64,000 bases of DNA from Nitrosomonas sp. PY1 (GTDB lineage Bacteria; Pseudomonadota; Gammaproteobacteria; Burkholderiales; Nitrosomonadaceae): assembly GCF_022836435.1 (NCBI RefSeq), contig NZ_BQXC01000001.1, positions 1,624,121 to 1,688,120 of the forward strand, given 5' to 3'. Under the pieces are notes generated by a model. It saw only the letters and a list, made by a program, of their open reading frames with translations, searched no databases and was not told the DNA's origin. Below, in pieces: positions 37,187 to 50,000 of the stretch (its first letter is position 1; each line of letters starts with the position of its first letter). The position numbers and the translations under genes are program-made.

Positions 37187-38650
37187 TTAAAAACCTAACT
37201 CCTGCCACATACCGTCGACTCTTCTTTTGACCGCTTCATCCATGGTGATGGGCTTTCCCCATTCCCGATTCGTTTCACCAGGAAGTTTATGCGTTGCATC
37301 CAACCCCATCTTTCCACCCAATCCAGAAACAGGGCTTGCGAAATCGAGATAATCGATCGGCGTATTTTCCACCAACAATGTATCGCGCACAGGATCAACG
37401 CGTGTGGTAATTGCCCAAATCACCTCTTTCCAATCACGTATATCGATATCATCATCAGTCACAATAATAAATTTGGTATACATGAATTGACGCAGGAAGC
37501 TCCAGATTCCAAACATTACACGCTTGCTATGCCCGGCATATTGCTTTTTCATACTTACCACTGCCATGCGGTAAGAACATCCTTCCGGTGGCAGATAAAA
37601 ATCGACAATCTCGGGAAATTGTTTTTGCAATAATGGTACAAACACTTCGTTCAGCGCCAAACCGAGGATTGCAGGTTCATCGGGAGGCTTACCCGTGTAG
37701 GTGGAATGATAAATAGGATTGCGCCGCATGGTCATACGATCGATCGTCAAGACTGGAAACGTTTCTTGCTCGTTATAGTAACCGGTATGATCGCCATAAG
37801 GTCCCTCCAGCGCCGTTTCTCCGGGATGAATCACACCTTCGAGCACAATTTCAGCGCTGGCAGGCACTTGCAAGTCATTACCAATGCACTTAACCACTTC
37901 GGTTTTGGCGCCACGCAACAACCCAGCAAACTGGTACTCACTCAAGGTATCCGGTACCGGTGTTACAGCCCCCAATATCGTTGCTGGATCCGCTCCCAGT
38001 GCAACCGCAACGGGATAGGGTTTGCCTGGATTCATCAAGCAAAACTCGCGAAAATCCAATGCCCCGCCACGATGCGCCAACCAGCGCATGATAACTTTAT
38101 TAGGAGCGATCACTTGTTGACGGTAGATACCCAAATTTTGCCGAGTTTTGTTCGGCCCTCGCGTTACGGTCAGCCCCCAAGTAATCAGTGGCGCAACGTC
38201 ACCCGGCCAACAAGTTTGGATCGGAAGTTGACGCAAATCTACCTCGTCACCTTGCAGAATCACTTCTTGACAAGGCGCGTTGCTTAATTCTTTGGGCGCC
38301 ATATTCAGCACTTGCTTTAATAGCGGTAGCTTATCCCATGCATCTTTCAATCCTTTGGGTGGGTCTGGTTCTTTTAGGTACGCCAACAATCGACCGACTT
38401 CGCGCAGCGCTTCTACCGATTCCTGTCCCATTCCCAAAGCCACTCGCTTAGGCGTGCCGAATAAATTACCGAGTACCGGTATGTCATAACCTTTCGGGTG
38501 TTCAAATAATACGGCAGGTCCCTGTGCTTTGAGCAAGCGATCACAGATCTCGGTCATTTCCAATATAGGATCGACTTCGGCTTGGATACGTTTAAGTTCT
38601 CCCGTGGATTCCAATTGCGCAATAAAGTCACGCAAATCTTGATATTGCAT
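37187..38650 (-). CDS. ubiD: 4-hydroxy-3-polyprenylbenzoate decarboxylase UbiD
   Basis: 487 residues with UbiD motifs: [20 protein letters not shown] at the start, [20 protein letters not shown] and AHRGGALDF (prenyl-FMN/metal region), and EVVLEG-type [26 protein letters not shown] with the catalytic Glu. It removes the carboxyl group of the ubiquinone precursor using prenylated FMN made by UbiX. It follows ubiA by 18 bp on the same strand, giving ubiC-ubiA-ubiD. Confidence 0.95.
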   Translation of the reverse strand: MQYQDLRDFIAQLESTGELKRIQAEVDPILEMTEICDRLLKAQGPAVLFEHPKGYDIPVLGNLFGTPKRVALGMGQESVEALREVGRLLAYLKEPDPPKGLKDAWDKLPLLKQVLNMAPKELSNAPCQEVILQGDEVDLRQLPIQTCWPGDVAPLITWGLTVTRGPNKTRQNLGIYRQQVIAPNKVIMRWLAHRGGALDFREFCLMNPGKPYPVAVALGADPATILGAVTPVPDTLSEYQFAGLLRGAKTEVVKCIGNDLQVPASAEIVLEGVIHPGETALEGPYGDHTGYYNEQETFPVLTIDRMTMRRNPIYHSTYTGKPPDEPAILGLALNEVFVPLLQKQFPEIVDFYLPPEGCSYRMAVVSMKKQYAGHSKRVMFGIWSFLRQFMYTKFIIVTDDDIDIRDWKEVIWAITTRVDPVRDTLLVENTPIDYLDFASPVSGLGGKMGLDATHKLPGETNREWGKPITMDEAVKRRVDGMWQELGF

Positions 38651-38668
38651 ATAGGATGCCTTGTTTGA

Positions 38669-39541
38669 TTAAGTATGCGGAAAAACCAGGAAATCGATTG
38701 CAATACCTAAGAACACAACCATTCCCACCCAATTGTTATGCAAAAATGCTTTGAAACATAACGCACGATCGTGATGGCGAATGAGCATATATTGATAAAC
38801 CATCAAACCAATTGCTATCATGAGTCCTACGTAATAAACCAAACTCATTTGTTGCAATCGCCCAACCACTATCATCAAGGCGATAAAGCTCGCATGGCAT
38901 AACATGACACCCAACACATCATAGCGCCCGAAAGTAATGGCTGATGTGTGAATGCCAATTTTCAAATCGTCCGGTTTATCGACCATTGCATACGCGGTAT
39001 CGTAAGCAATCACCCAAAACAAGTTGGCGAGTAATAAAACCCACACGATCACTGGCAAGCTATTCGTCTGAGCCGCAAACGCCATAGGGATTCCAAAACT
39101 AAATGCAACGCCTAGATATGCCTGCGGTATGGCAAGAAAACGCTTGGTAAACGGATATGTCCCGGCCAAGAATAATGCCGGAACGGATAATAATATCGTC
39201 AATTGATTCAAGGGTAGAATCAATATAAAGGCACATATGCTCAAGCCAGAAGCAAGTACGATGGCTTCTCGAGAACTCACCTTCCCTACTGCCATGGGAC
39301 GATGCTTGGTACGATCAACGTGTGGATCGATGTGACGATCTGCAAAATCGTTGATCACGCAACCGGCCGAGCGCATCAAAACCGTACCTGCGATAAAAAT
39401 AAACAAGATATGCCAATCGGGTACACCTTGCGCGGCGAACCACAATCCCCATAACATTGGCCATAATAGCAATAGAATACCAATCGGCTTATCAAGCCGC
39501 ATCAATTGCGCGTAGATTTTAATTCGATCTGAAAAATTCAT
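38669..39541 (-). CDS. ubiA: 4-hydroxybenzoate octaprenyltransferase
   Basis: 290 residues from the ATG at 39541, which overlaps the ubiC stop as ATGA; the open frame runs further up to 39628 but that part lies inside ubiC. About nine transmembrane helices carry the two Asp-rich motifs, NDFADRHIDPHVDRT and DKPDDLKIG. It attaches the polyprenyl tail (made by IspB, also in this window) to 4-hydroxybenzoate in the inner membrane. Translational coupling with ubiC fits their consecutive steps. Confidence 0.95.
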   Translation of the reverse strand: MNFSDRIKIYAQLMRLDKPIGILLLLWPMLWGLWFAAQGVPDWHILFIFIAGTVLMRSAGCVINDFADRHIDPHVDRTKHRPMAVGKVSSREAIVLASGLSICAFILILPLNQLTILLSVPALFLAGTYPFTKRFLAIPQAYLGVAFSFGIPMAFAAQTNSLPVIVWVLLLANLFWVIAYDTAYAMVDKPDDLKIGIHTSAITFGRYDVLGVMLCHASFIALMIVVGRLQQMSLVYYVGLMIAIGLMVYQYMLIRHHDRALCFKAFLHNNWVGMVVFLGIAIDFLVFPHT

Positions 39542-40086
39542 ATTGGCAAATTTAGAATGCTTGGCAAGAATACTTCCGTCACTAAGATTGACTGCCCATT
39601 TAGGGTAAATAGCGAACGCCGCGCCCACAAACTAGCGGGCTTGATAGGCAGTGACACACAAGCCCGGTCATACAGAAAATGTCCTTGCTTAACTTTCTTG
39701 AACTCCAGAGGGGTACGCTTAACTCGTGGATTATTGAATAACATCGTACCTAGCGATTTATTACCTAGTCCATTTAGCCCGCGCCATACACCTCGTAAGT
39801 TTCGACGTGTTACGGTCGAATGCGCAAAAACCACCGGTGTTTCACCGCAATATAGAAACACTTCACGCACCATCACTAGCTCATCAGAACGAGCACCCAT
39901 GACACGCAATTCATCGCCATAAATTCTGCTAAATGCTTGAAATATCGGCTTAACAAAAAATTGCTCACAACAATCTTGAATGCGTCGCGTCAACGAACCT
40001 CGATCTTGCAACCAATACCTCTGGCGGTAACAAACCGACACCAAAGTCGTATGCCATGTCTGCGAGTGTGTGCTACTCATAGCCAT
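39538..40086 (-). CDS. ubiC: Chorismate pyruvate-lyase
   Basis: 182 residues. UbiC-like features: SVCYRQRYWLQDRGSLTRRI, VMVREVFLYCGETPVVFAHS (strand with the conserved Arg/Glu), GNKSLGTMLFNNPRVKRTPLE with the Gly-Leu-type lid, and LWARRSLFTLNGQSILVTEV FLPS with the Glu near the end. It cuts chorismate to 4-hydroxybenzoate, the first committed step of ubiquinone synthesis. It heads the ubiC-ubiA-ubiD block. The 276-bp gap upstream has no recognised gene. Confidence 0.93.
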   Translation of the reverse strand: MAMSSTHSQTWHTTLVSVCYRQRYWLQDRGSLTRRIQDCCEQFFVKPIFQAFSRIYGDELRVMGARSDELVMVREVFLYCGETPVVFAHSTVTRRNLRGVWRGLNGLGNKSLGTMLFNNPRVKRTPLEFKKVKQGHFLYDRACVSLPIKPASLWARRSLFTLNGQSILVTEVFLPSILNLPI

Positions 40087-40362
40087 GAAAATTGTTCAAC
40101 GAAATCGCACCCATTACACGTACAGAAGTTCCTACCGAGTGATTATTAGAATAATGCACAGAATTATACAATAGTTAATAATATGGCAAGTTAGGCGGTT
40201 CATATATCTTACTTATGAAATCTAGATTTCTGCTGGCTGCCATTTTCCATTTCGCTACGATTTTGGAATTGATCCCGTATCCTTGCACCTAAATGTTCAG
40301 TCTCTCTTGACCATATTTATCGCTCGATCACTGCTGAAGATTCTTGCGATGCGATTAAGATT

Positions 40363-42201
40363 CTACAATCCTAGAAATCCACCGGATTGGTGGCTCCATA
40401 GCTGCGCATACAGTTGATTATTAGCAATGAGCTTGGCGTGGCTACCCTGCTCTACAATTCGACCTTTATCGAACACGATCAATCGATCCATTGCAGCAAT
40501 AGTAGACAAACGATGTGCGATAGCAATAACCGTTTTACCTTCCATTAATTGGTATAAGCTGTGCTGAATACCCGCTTCGACCTCCGAATCCAGGGCTGAT
40601 GTCGCTTCATCCAGTACCAAAATAAGCGCATTTTTTAACAATACGCGAGCAATGGCAATCCGCTGCCGCTGACCTCCTGAAAGCGTGACGCCGCGCTCAC
40701 CAACGTGCGCATCATAGCCCGTACGGCCTTTAATATCTCTCAATGTCAGAATAAATTCATGCGCTTGCGCTTGTTTTGCAGCAGTAATCATTTGCGCATC
40801 AGTGGCATCGGGTCTGCCAAACAAAATATTATCGCGAACGGAGCGATGCAGCAGAGATGTGTCTTGCGTCACCATGGCAATATTGGCGCGCAAGCTATCT
40901 TGCGTCACGGCGCGAATATCTTCCCCATCGATGGTAATATTGCCATGCTGCACGTCGTAAAACCGCAGTAGTAAATTGACAAATGTTGATTTGCCGGCCC
41001 CTGACCGACCAACAATGCCAACTTTCTCACCCGCGACAATATGCAAATCGAGATTGTCAAAAATTTGCGCTGAATACTGCGCATTGGAATGATAAGCAAA
41101 GCCCACATGATTAAAGCTAATCGCACCATCTTGAATGTGCAAGTCTTTGGCATCAGGGCTATCAACGACTTGCTGTGGCTTGGATAGTGTATTGATACCA
41201 TCTTGAACAGTACCGATGTTTTCAAATAACGCATTGACTTCCCACATCACCCAATGCGATAAGCCCGTTAAGCGAATGGCTAAACTCATGACAATGGCAA
41301 TTGCACCCGGCCCGATATCGCCTTGCAGCCACAAATGAATACCCATTGCGCCCGTAACAAATACCAAAAGCATATTAATAATCCAAACACAAACGTTAAG
41401 CCCAGTCGACAACCGCATCTGTGGATGAACCGTTGCCATAAATTCCTCCATGCCGGCCTTAACATATGCCGATTCACGTTGGCTCTGGGAAAAAAGTTTC
41501 AGTGTCAAAATATTGGTATAGCTATCGACGATACGTCCGGTCATGATCGATCGCGCATCTGCCTGCAATGTAGAAACATGCTTAAGACGCGGCACAAAAT
41601 AACTCAAAATAGCGATGTATAAAATCAACCAAGCCAGCAAAGGTAAACACAATATTAAATTGGCATTGATAATTAAGGTGAACGTAGTAACCAAATAAAC
41701 CGAAACAAACAGCATGACATCCAATAGCTTCAATACTGTTTCGCGGACTGCCAGCGCGGTTTGCATGATTTTTGTCGCAATACGTCCGCTGAATTCGTGC
41801 TGAAAAAAAGTATAACTTTGTCCTAACAAATAACGGTGCGATAGCCAACGCACTCGCATCGGAAAATTACCCATCAATGTTTGATGAATCACAGCAGAGT
41901 GCAATAACACCAATGTCGGAATTACCAATAACACGAAAACCGACATGATCAGCAGGACTACCCATTCCCTAGCAAAAAAATCGACGGTATTTTTCTCTGC
42001 CAACCAATCCACTAATTGGCCAAGCACACTGTATAGCATCGCTTCACTGATAGCCAAAAGCGTAGTTAATACTGCGAGTATGGCTAAATGAACTTCAATA
42101 CCGCGAACGTAATGGCGACAAAACTGATAAACCCCTTTAGGTGGCTCTACTGGATGCTGCGGCGGATAAGGATCAATGAGTCGTTCAAAAAACCCAAACA
42201 T
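40363..42201 (-). CDS. ABC exporter, fused membrane and ATPase domains (MsbA-like)
   Basis: 612 residues. Six transmembrane helices occupy about 35-340 (type IV exporter fold). The ATPase domain has Walker A GRSGAGKSTFVNLL, Q-loop VTQDTSLL, signature LSGGQRQRIAIARVL, Walker B ILVLDEATSALD and the H-loop IAHRLST, all intact. It would act as a homodimer. The export substrate (lipid, drug or peptide) is not readable. It lies 3 bp after the TraB-family gene on the same strand, so the two are probably co-transcribed. Confidence 0.9.
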   Translation of the reverse strand: MFGFFERLIDPYPPQHPVEPPKGVYQFCRHYVRGIEVHLAILAVLTTLLAISEAMLYSVLGQLVDWLAEKNTVDFFAREWVVLLIMSVFVLLVIPTLVLLHSAVIHQTLMGNFPMRVRWLSHRYLLGQSYTFFQHEFSGRIATKIMQTALAVRETVLKLLDVMLFVSVYLVTTFTLIINANLILCLPLLAWLILYIAILSYFVPRLKHVSTLQADARSIMTGRIVDSYTNILTLKLFSQSQRESAYVKAGMEEFMATVHPQMRLSTGLNVCVWIINMLLVFVTGAMGIHLWLQGDIGPGAIAIVMSLAIRLTGLSHWVMWEVNALFENIGTVQDGINTLSKPQQVVDSPDAKDLHIQDGAISFNHVGFAYHSNAQYSAQIFDNLDLHIVAGEKVGIVGRSGAGKSTFVNLLLRFYDVQHGNITIDGEDIRAVTQDSLRANIAMVTQDTSLLHRSVRDNILFGRPDATDAQMITAAKQAQAHEFILTLRDIKGRTGYDAHVGERGVTLSGGQRQRIAIARVLLKNALILVLDEATSALDSEVEAGIQHSLYQLMEGKTVIAIAHRLSTIAAMDRLIVFDKGRIVEQGSHAKLIANNQLYAQLWSHQSGGFLGL

Positions 42202-42204
42202 AGA

Positions 42205-43434
42205 TCAACTGCTAGTAAGTTGCTCAAATATTCTGAAACCAGCGACATAAGTACCGATGGCAGAACCTAAAGTCGACAAGATAAAAGCCAATAATGTACG
42301 GGTAACACGATTATGCCACCAGCCCTTTGGCGTCGTAGCATCAGTTCTAAGTCGATTGAAATCTTCGACTTTCGGTTTCCGTAGATAAACTTCAACGGCT
42401 GCAACCACCATACCTGCACCGATGGTCGGGTTTAACGAAGTGATAGGCGCCGCAAGAAAAGCAGTTAAAATAGAGAGCGGATGCGCAAACGCAATCGCTG
42501 CACCGAGCGCAGAAAGCCCTCCATTGATGACAATCCAATCGATCAGCATGGCCGTGCCGATATCCGGACTGCGGGAAAAACCAATCACAAAATCCGTGAC
42601 GATCAGTGCCACAATGACCCATGGAATAATTTTTAACCATTTCGAAGACTTAGGAATCGTGTCAAGTGTTGCAATAGTAACATCTGGATCGTTAACCGAT
42701 TGTTCCACCAATTGCTTCGCCATTCCAGGTAAATGCCCGGCGCCCACAACCGCGAGAATATGCTGATAATTATTTTCTTGGCACTCTTTAACCAGTCGCG
42801 CCGACATATATTCATCCCGTTCACCGATCAATGGGCGAAATAAATCATGCTCATTTTCTGCAAATTGTGAAAAAGAACTTTCTAGCACATCGCCCTGCTT
42901 TAATTTTTCAATTTCTTCAGCACTGACCTTTTCATTACTGATCACGCTAGCAAGCAAACCTGCAAATAAATTAAACCGCTTCCACCAAGGTACATTGTGG
43001 TAAATCCGCTTCATAGTAGTACCAATCTCACGGTCAATCAGCATTACAGGTAAATGTGCCGCTTGAGCGTTTTTAATCGCAACGCGCATTTCAGCGCCCG
43101 GCTCTATGTCGAATTGCTCCGCCATCCGTTGCTGAAAAGCACTCAACGCCAAATTGGCTGCAACCATGCTGGCTTGACCTTTTTTAATCACCTCAAACAA
43201 ATCCATTTTGGCAATTGCGTCCGGATTAACGATCACCTTGTATCGACTCGGACATAACTCAACGGCCACCGCATCATACTTCCCCGTAGCAATCAGCTCT
43301 TCAACTTTATCGGCGCTAGCCTTGGAAACATGTGCCGTTCCCAGTAACGTTACGGTACTGTTATTAACTTTAAGCGTTTTAATGGGTTCATCAGCAAGTA
43401 ACCCATCGGTATTTGGCACGGAAGAATTATTCAT
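42205..43434 (-). CDS. TraB/PrgY-family membrane protein
   Basis: 409 residues. The N-terminal TraB domain (about 20-240) shows VTLLGTAHVSKASADKVEEL (GTAHVS motif), AVAVELCPSRYKVI, and HILAVVGAGHLPGM, with the two GxxH motifs and conserved Glu seen in this putative metalloprotease-like fold. The C-terminal part has four or five membrane helices with PITSLNPTIGAGMVVAAVEV. Family members are described as pheromone shut-down proteins in enterococci; the role in Gram-negatives is unknown. It precedes the ABC exporter gene by 3 bp. Confidence 0.87.
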   Translation of the reverse strand: MNNSSVPNTDGLLADEPIKTLKVNNSTVTLLGTAHVSKASADKVEELIATGKYDAVAVELCPSRYKVIVNPDAIAKMDLFEVIKKGQASMVAANLALSAFQQRMAEQFDIEPGAEMRVAIKNAQAAHLPVMLIDREIGTTMKRIYHNVPWWKRFNLFAGLLASVISNEKVSAEEIEKLKQGDVLESSFSQFAENEHDLFRPLIGERDEYMSARLVKECQENNYQHILAVVGAGHLPGMAKQLVEQSVNDPDVTIATLDTIPKSSKWLKIIPWVIVALIVTDFVIGFSRSPDIGTAMLIDWIVINGGLSALGAAIAFAHPLSILTAFLAAPITSLNPTIGAGMVVAAVEVYLRKPKVEDFNRLRTDATTPKGWWHNRVTRTLLAFILSTLGSAIGTYVAGFRIFEQLTSS

Positions 43435-43863
43435 CAGTAGTTGGGGTGTTTATAAAACTTAGGAAGTTAAGCTATATAAGATAGCGCTCAATCTCGTTTA
43501 TAGATGTAACAAAAATAGAATTCTAAAACTATAAAAATCGTACCACAATTCACCAATGACATGACAATTTTGCATCCACTCATCCCGTATTACCGAGTAA
43601 TCAGCAATAGAGTCTGTAAATAGTGAAACGCAAAGTCAAACCGTAACAAATGCTGGATCATGGGCTGTAGCGTCTAAAGACAATCATCCAGCGGCAAGAG
43701 CATATGCTACAAGAAACAACGCATTCCTTCTTTCTGTAGCTGTACGTACATCTCACCGGTATAACATGGGACTAAACAGCTAAGATTATGGTCTTTATGA
43801 AATAAGAGACGAGGTTTTGTCGAGAATTACAAAATACCGACAGAATCTAAAATTTTTAGATAA
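43435..43863. other. Intergenic stretch with no recognised feature
   Basis: About 430 bp between proB (ending here on the minus strand) and the TraB-family gene start. It should hold the promoter of the TraB/ABC pair. No open frame of note, hairpin with T-run, or RNA gene was recognised. Confidence 0.4.
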
Positions 43864-46088
<2,225 letters not shown>

Positions 46089-46108
46089 TTATACCACTTT
46101 CCAGTTAC

Positions 46109-46142
46109 AAATAAAAAGCCCCATCGTTTTAAGATAGGGCTT
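46109..46142 (-). terminator. Terminator between rpmA and obgE
   Basis: On the minus strand AAGCCC and GGGCTT (46142-46137 and 46121-46116) pair, extended by TATC/GATG with one mismatch, followed by TTTTATTTG. It lies 23 bases past the rpmA stop and could reduce or end transcription before obgE. Confidence 0.75.
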
Positions 46143-46164
46143 CATGAGATAGAAGGTTAATTCT

Positions 46165-46422
46165 TTATACTGGTAATATACTGACCGTTTTACGCTTAAG
46201 CGCGCCTTTAACAGCAAAACTGACCTTTCCGGTAATCTTTGCAAATAAGGTATGATCTTTTCCCATCCCAACATTTTCACCTGCATGAACTTGCGTACCA
46301 CGTTGCCTAACGATAATCGAGCCGGCAGGAATTAATTCGCCGCCATAACGTTTTACACCGAGCCGCTTAGAATGTGAATCACGACCATTTCTTGAACTTC
46401 CGCCTGCTTTTTTATGTGCCAT
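46165..46422 (-). CDS. rpmA: 50S ribosomal protein L27
   Basis: 85 residues, the normal size. [20 protein letters not shown], then [20 protein letters not shown] and [20 protein letters not shown] are diagnostic. The flexible N-terminus reaches the peptidyl-transferase centre. It follows rplU by 17 bp. Confidence 0.97.
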   Translation of the reverse strand: MAHKKAGGSSRNGRDSHSKRLGVKRYGGELIPAGSIIVRQRGTQVHAGENVGMGKDHTLFAKITGKVSFAVKGALKRKTVSILPV

Positions 46423-46439
46423 TTATTTTACTCCTACTC

Positions 46440-46751
46440 CTAAGCCGAGATGCCAGTAATCTGAATTTCGGTATAGTATTGTCTATGTCCTTGGTGTTTC
46501 TGATAATGTTTACGGCGACGCATTTTGAAGATGCGAATTTTATCATGGCGACCTTGTGACAAAACGGTTGCATTCACCTTTGCACCGCTAACCAGTGGAT
46601 TGCCAACAGATACTTGATCGTTATTCGCAACCATCAACACTTGGTCAATGACTAATTCATTTCCTGCTTCAACGCACAGCTTTTCAACTTTGAGCTTCTC
46701 GCCCACTTGAACTCGGTACTGCTTGCCACCGGTTTTTATTACCGCATACAT
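46440..46751 (-). CDS. rplU: 50S ribosomal protein L21
   Basis: 103 residues. [20 protein letters not shown] at the start, [20 protein letters not shown] and [20 protein letters not shown] near the end are typical L21. First gene of rplU-rpmA. The ATG has GGAG upstream. Confidence 0.97.
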   Translation of the reverse strand: MYAVIKTGGKQYRVQVGEKLKVEKLCVEAGNELVIDQVLMVANNDQVSVGNPLVSGAKVNATVLSQGRHDKIRIFKMRRRKHYQKHQGHRQYYTEIQITGISA

Positions 46752-46798
46752 AGTATAAACTCCAAATCCACATACAACAAAACGCGCTATTATAACGA

Positions 46799-46827
46799 TT
46801 TACCGACTGTTTGTGCATAAAAATATA
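46799..46827 (-). promoter_or_regulatory. Promoter of rplU-rpmA
   Basis: On the minus strand a -35-like TGCACA (46827-46822), 17-base spacer, and a perfect -10 TATAAT (46804-46799), 48 bp before the rplU ATG. Confidence 0.55.
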
Positions 46828-46879
46828 CCGTGTTATTCATTTATATTCATGCTGCAACCCTTCTTTCTCTCTTTTATGC

Positions 46880-46909
46880 TTGACACTAAGCCATCGTCAT
46901 TTCTAACAT
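46880..46909 (+). promoter_or_regulatory. Promoter of ispB
   Basis: A perfect -35 TTGACA (46880-46885), 18-base spacer and -10-like TAACAT (46904-46909), 23 bp before the GTG start of ispB. Divergent from the rplU promoter. Confidence 0.5.
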
Positions 46910-46932
46910 AGCGCTTTCTTTAAGGTCACATT

Positions 46933-47901
46933 GTGTCAATCGAATACATAAAAAGTTTCATCGCTCGGGATATGGATATCGTTGATGGCGTTATCCGAGA
47001 AAAACTCCACTCTCATGTTGCTCTCATCCGTCAGGTTAGCGAATATATTATTAACAGCGGAGGTAAGCGTTTACGACCAGCGTTAGTCATTTTGTCAGCA
47101 GGCGCTTTTGGTTATTCCGGAAAGTTTCATTACAATCTTGCAGCCATTATTGAATTTATTCATACCGCCACGTTGCTACACGATGATGTAGTAGACGAAT
47201 CTCAACTGCGCCGCAATCAAGAAACTGCCAACGCTTTGTTCGGCAATGCTGCCAGCGTGTTAGTTGGAGATTTTCTTTATTCAAGAGCGTTCCAAATGAT
47301 GGTAGAAATCGATAATATGCGAGTCATGCAAGTTCTAGCAGACGCCACGAACACCATCGCCGAAGGCGAAGTTTTGCAACTTCTCAATTGTCGCGATCCT
47401 AATGTTACAGAAGAGAGTTATTTACAGGTTATTCGCTACAAGACTGCCAAGCTTTTTGAAGCAGCCAGCTACCTTGGCGCAATATTAGGCAATGTATCTG
47501 ACAAAGAAGAAGAAGCGATGGCGGTATATGGCATGCATTTGGGAACGGCATTTCAATTGATTGATGACATTCTCGACTATTCTGGAAATAACAATGACAT
47601 CGGTAAGAATCTCGGTGACGATCTTGCTGAAGGAAAACCGACATTGCCGCTGATATACGCAATGAAGACTGGCACACAACGCCAAGCTGATATTATTCGA
47701 AAAGCAATAGAAGATGGCGGACAAGACGGTTTCCAACCCATCCTGGACATTATCCAGCAAACAGCTGCTTTGAATTATGCCAGAAATTGCGCTGAGTCGG
47801 AGGCCAAAGCAGCAATTGCAGCTATTCAATTTTTACCAGAATCCGAGAATAAAAAATGCCTGCTCGATTTGGCAGATTTTGCAATTACTCGTAATTATTA
47901 A
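46933..47901 (+). CDS. ispB: Polyprenyl (octaprenyl) diphosphate synthase
   Basis: 322 residues, GTG start. Trans-prenyltransferase motifs: GGKRLRPALVILSAGAFGYS, first Asp-rich motif LLHDDVVDES, and second QLIDDILDYSGNN DIGKNLGDDLAEGKPTLP. It builds the long isoprenoid chain used by UbiA for ubiquinone. The chain length (octaprenyl) is assumed from the proteobacterial family, not read. Transcribed alone, divergent from rplU. Confidence 0.93.
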   Translation: MSIEYIKSFIARDMDIVDGVIREKLHSHVALIRQVSEYIINSGGKRLRPALVILSAGAFGYSGKFHYNLAAIIEFIHTATLLHDDVVDESQLRRNQETANALFGNAASVLVGDFLYSRAFQMMVEIDNMRVMQVLADATNTIAEGEVLQLLNCRDPNVTEESYLQVIRYKTAKLFEAASYLGAILGNVSDKEEEAMAVYGMHLGTAFQLIDDILDYSGNNNDIGKNLGDDLAEGKPTLPLIYAMKTGTQRQADIIRKAIEDGGQDGFQPILDIIQQTAALNYARNCAESEAKAAIAAIQFLPESENKKCLLDLADFAITRNY

Positions 47902-48231
47902 ATTTAATTGATTATTGCAGCACCATCAATATTTTCTCGACAGAAAATAGATTCAAGGGTTGTAGTAGATCGGGTTAAAACTGAGTTCAGTTTTTCAATA
48001 TTTCTTAACTGTTGTGTTTAGGTATTCCACAGCATCTTCTTCAAACATGTTTAGCGAAATTCCAGAAGTTTTCAATGCCATTACTAGTGATTCTTATTTT
48101 GTGTAAACAGCGTGAAGGTGATTAATTCGCTCATGGTTGCAGCAGTCCGATAAAACCGGACGCTTTATTAAGTTCTTTTTCAAATTATATTGGTGTCACA
48201 TCACAAGTTTATTACTCCTGAAGATGAATTC
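47902..48231. other. Spacer between convergent ispB and zapE
   Basis: About 330 bp without a credible gene. A short GTCCG/CGGAC stem at about 48149-48165 is followed by a loosely T-rich stretch and could be a weak terminator of ispB. Confidence 0.35.
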
Positions 48232-49446
48232 TTAAACAGATTTGGATAATGACTTACCATGACCACTAATCAAATAATCCTCCGACTGCATTTCCATTAA
48301 TCGTGAAATCACGCGTTCAAATTCAAAACCAATGTTGCCTGAACAATACAATTGTTGAGGTGGCGCCACAGCGGAACATAGAAATTTGACGTTATGCTCA
48401 TATAATGCATCAATAAAGTGCATAAAACGAATGGCCTCGCTAGTGTTTTCATCCGTAAACTGCGGGATCGCAACCATAATGACAGTATGATAAGTTTTTG
48501 CAATGGCAAGATATTCCGCAGCACCCAGAGGACTCGCACAAAGGCGCTTGAAAGAAAATACGGCTACGCCACGTGCCGATTTGGGAACAAATAATTTACG
48601 TCCTTGAACAACCAATTCACCACTTGGTACTTTGTCGCGATCCGCGATATCGCGATCTGTCAATCGAAAAAAAATGGTCGATAGTTTCGCTGTTGTTTCT
48701 TCATTCACTGGATGGAAATAGGTTTCGACGCCTTTCAAACGATCATAACGATAATCTACCGGACCATTTAACGGAATAATCTCCATTCTTTCTTTGATGC
48801 GATCAATGAAGGGCGTGAAATGATGCCGATTTAAGCCATCTTTATAAAGATCATCTGGCGCTCGGTTGGATGTGGAGACAACTATCAGACCTCGATTAAA
48901 TAACTCTTGAAAAAGACGTGCAACCACCATTGCATCGGCAATATCGGTAACCTGTAGTTCATCGAAACACAGCAGTGTGGTTGTACTGATTATTTGGTGT
49001 GCAATAGCGGGCATCGGATCATCAAAATCAACTTTTTTATCAAAAACAATATTCTTTAAAGCCAGCTTGCGCTGCTGCATCGAAAGGCTATGCCAGCTTC
49101 TTAAACGCTCATGAATATCCAGCATGAATTCCTGAAAATGTACACGTCGTTTGGTAGATAACGGTGCAGTTTCATAAAACAAATCCATTAGCATAGATTT
49201 TCCACGACCAACGCCACCGAATAGATAAACGCCTTTAGGAGAGCTTGAAACACTGTCCGTGTGAGAAAATAAGCGCGATAGCCAACCGCCGCTTTGCGCA
49301 TTGGGAGGGGAATACTGATTTAACGCTTGATGCAGATGCTCCAAGGCATCGACTGCCCTGGCTTGATCTGGATCAGGTTTGAGTTCACCATCCCGCATTA
49401 ATGCAAGATACTCAGCATGGGGGGTATGTTCTTTATCGATAGCCAT
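48232..49446 (-). CDS. zapE: AFG1/ZapE-family ATPase
   Basis: 404 residues. P-loop GGVGRGKSMLMDLFYE, Walker B LLCFDELQVTDIADAM, sensor text VVSTSNRAPDDLYKDGLNRH and FTPFIDRIKERMEIIPL are typical of ZapE, a Z-ring-associated ATPase needed for division under stress; the mitochondrial relative is AFG1. Single gene on the minus strand, facing ispB. Confidence 0.93.
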   Translation of the reverse strand: MAIDKEHTPHAEYLALMRDGELKPDPDQARAVDALEHLHQALNQYSPPNAQSGGWLSRLFSHTDSVSSSPKGVYLFGGVGRGKSMLMDLFYETAPLSTKRRVHFQEFMLDIHERLRSWHSLSMQQRKLALKNIVFDKKVDFDDPMPAIAHQIISTTTLLCFDELQVTDIADAMVVARLFQELFNRGLIVVSTSNRAPDDLYKDGLNRHHFTPFIDRIKERMEIIPLNGPVDYRYDRLKGVETYFHPVNEETTAKLSTIFFRLTDRDIADRDKVPSGELVVQGRKLFVPKSARGVAVFSFKRLCASPLGAAEYLAIAKTYHTVIMVAIPQFTDENTSEAIRFMHFIDALYEHNVKFLCSAVAPPQQLYCSGNIGFEFERVISRLMEMQSEDYLISGHGKSLSKSV

Positions 49447-49875
49447 CGACTAATCCGAGAGAGGATAATGGCAAATCATTTGCAATTTATGCATATATCT
49501 CGCTTTTGATATCGTATTTTCATTCTACTTTACAGATTATTCGAAAAATTAGAGTTTCCGTTTCAATTCCGGATAGAAAGCAATCCAATCGCACCTGTTT
49601 CTTCCTTACTGCATATTCTTGTCAGATAGATTGTACAATCACTCGTTTTCAAGTAACTGAAGCTATACTTGAACAATTCTATTGCCAGCCACTTACTCTC
49701 CCGCTCACACCTACAAAATAGAAGACTCCTAATTGTATGAAAGTACCTTCAGAAGCATTCAGCGCACGACAAGACCATATCTCACTGTAATTCCTTGCAA
49801 AATATGTCGCACACTTTTTTATGTAATCACATTCTACCTGAGATGGAGCGTAAAAATTACTGGCATTGTCGGGCG
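49447..49875. other. Gene-free stretch before transposase debris
   Basis: No reading frame here has recognisable content; a 71-codon frame at 49506-49721 looks random. The region upstream of zapE must include its promoter. Confidence 0.35.
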
Positions 49876-50000
49876 GTTATCGCGGGTCTGAAGCGAGTTG
49901 AACGGATTTGAAACAGCGCGGCCTTGAATGTGCGCCCGAACTGGCGGTTGGTGACGGTGTCTTGGAATTGTGGAAAGCTATTCCAAATGCTTGCCTCAGA
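49876..50000 (+). pseudogene. IS256-family transposase fragment
   Basis: The plus strand encodes TDLKQRGLECAPELAVGDGV then LELWKAIPNACLRP (49902-50000), matching the IS256-type core RGL..PELAVGDGALGFWKAL with its catalytic Asp. An upstream stop and frame change show decay. Only about 40 codons remain. Confidence 0.6.

Noticed and set aside
40215..40295. Short frame starting MKSRFLLAAIF between the ABC exporter and ubiC
   Set aside because: Only about 26 codons, no ribosome site; likely chance.
43550..43575. ATGACATGACAA resembling Pho half-sites in the proB/TraB gap
   Set aside because: Units are 5 bp apart, not 11, and no further units exist.
49506..49721. Plus-strand frame of 71 codons upstream of zapE
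   Set aside because: No ribosome site and no recognisable motif; lies in degraded, IS-littered sequence.
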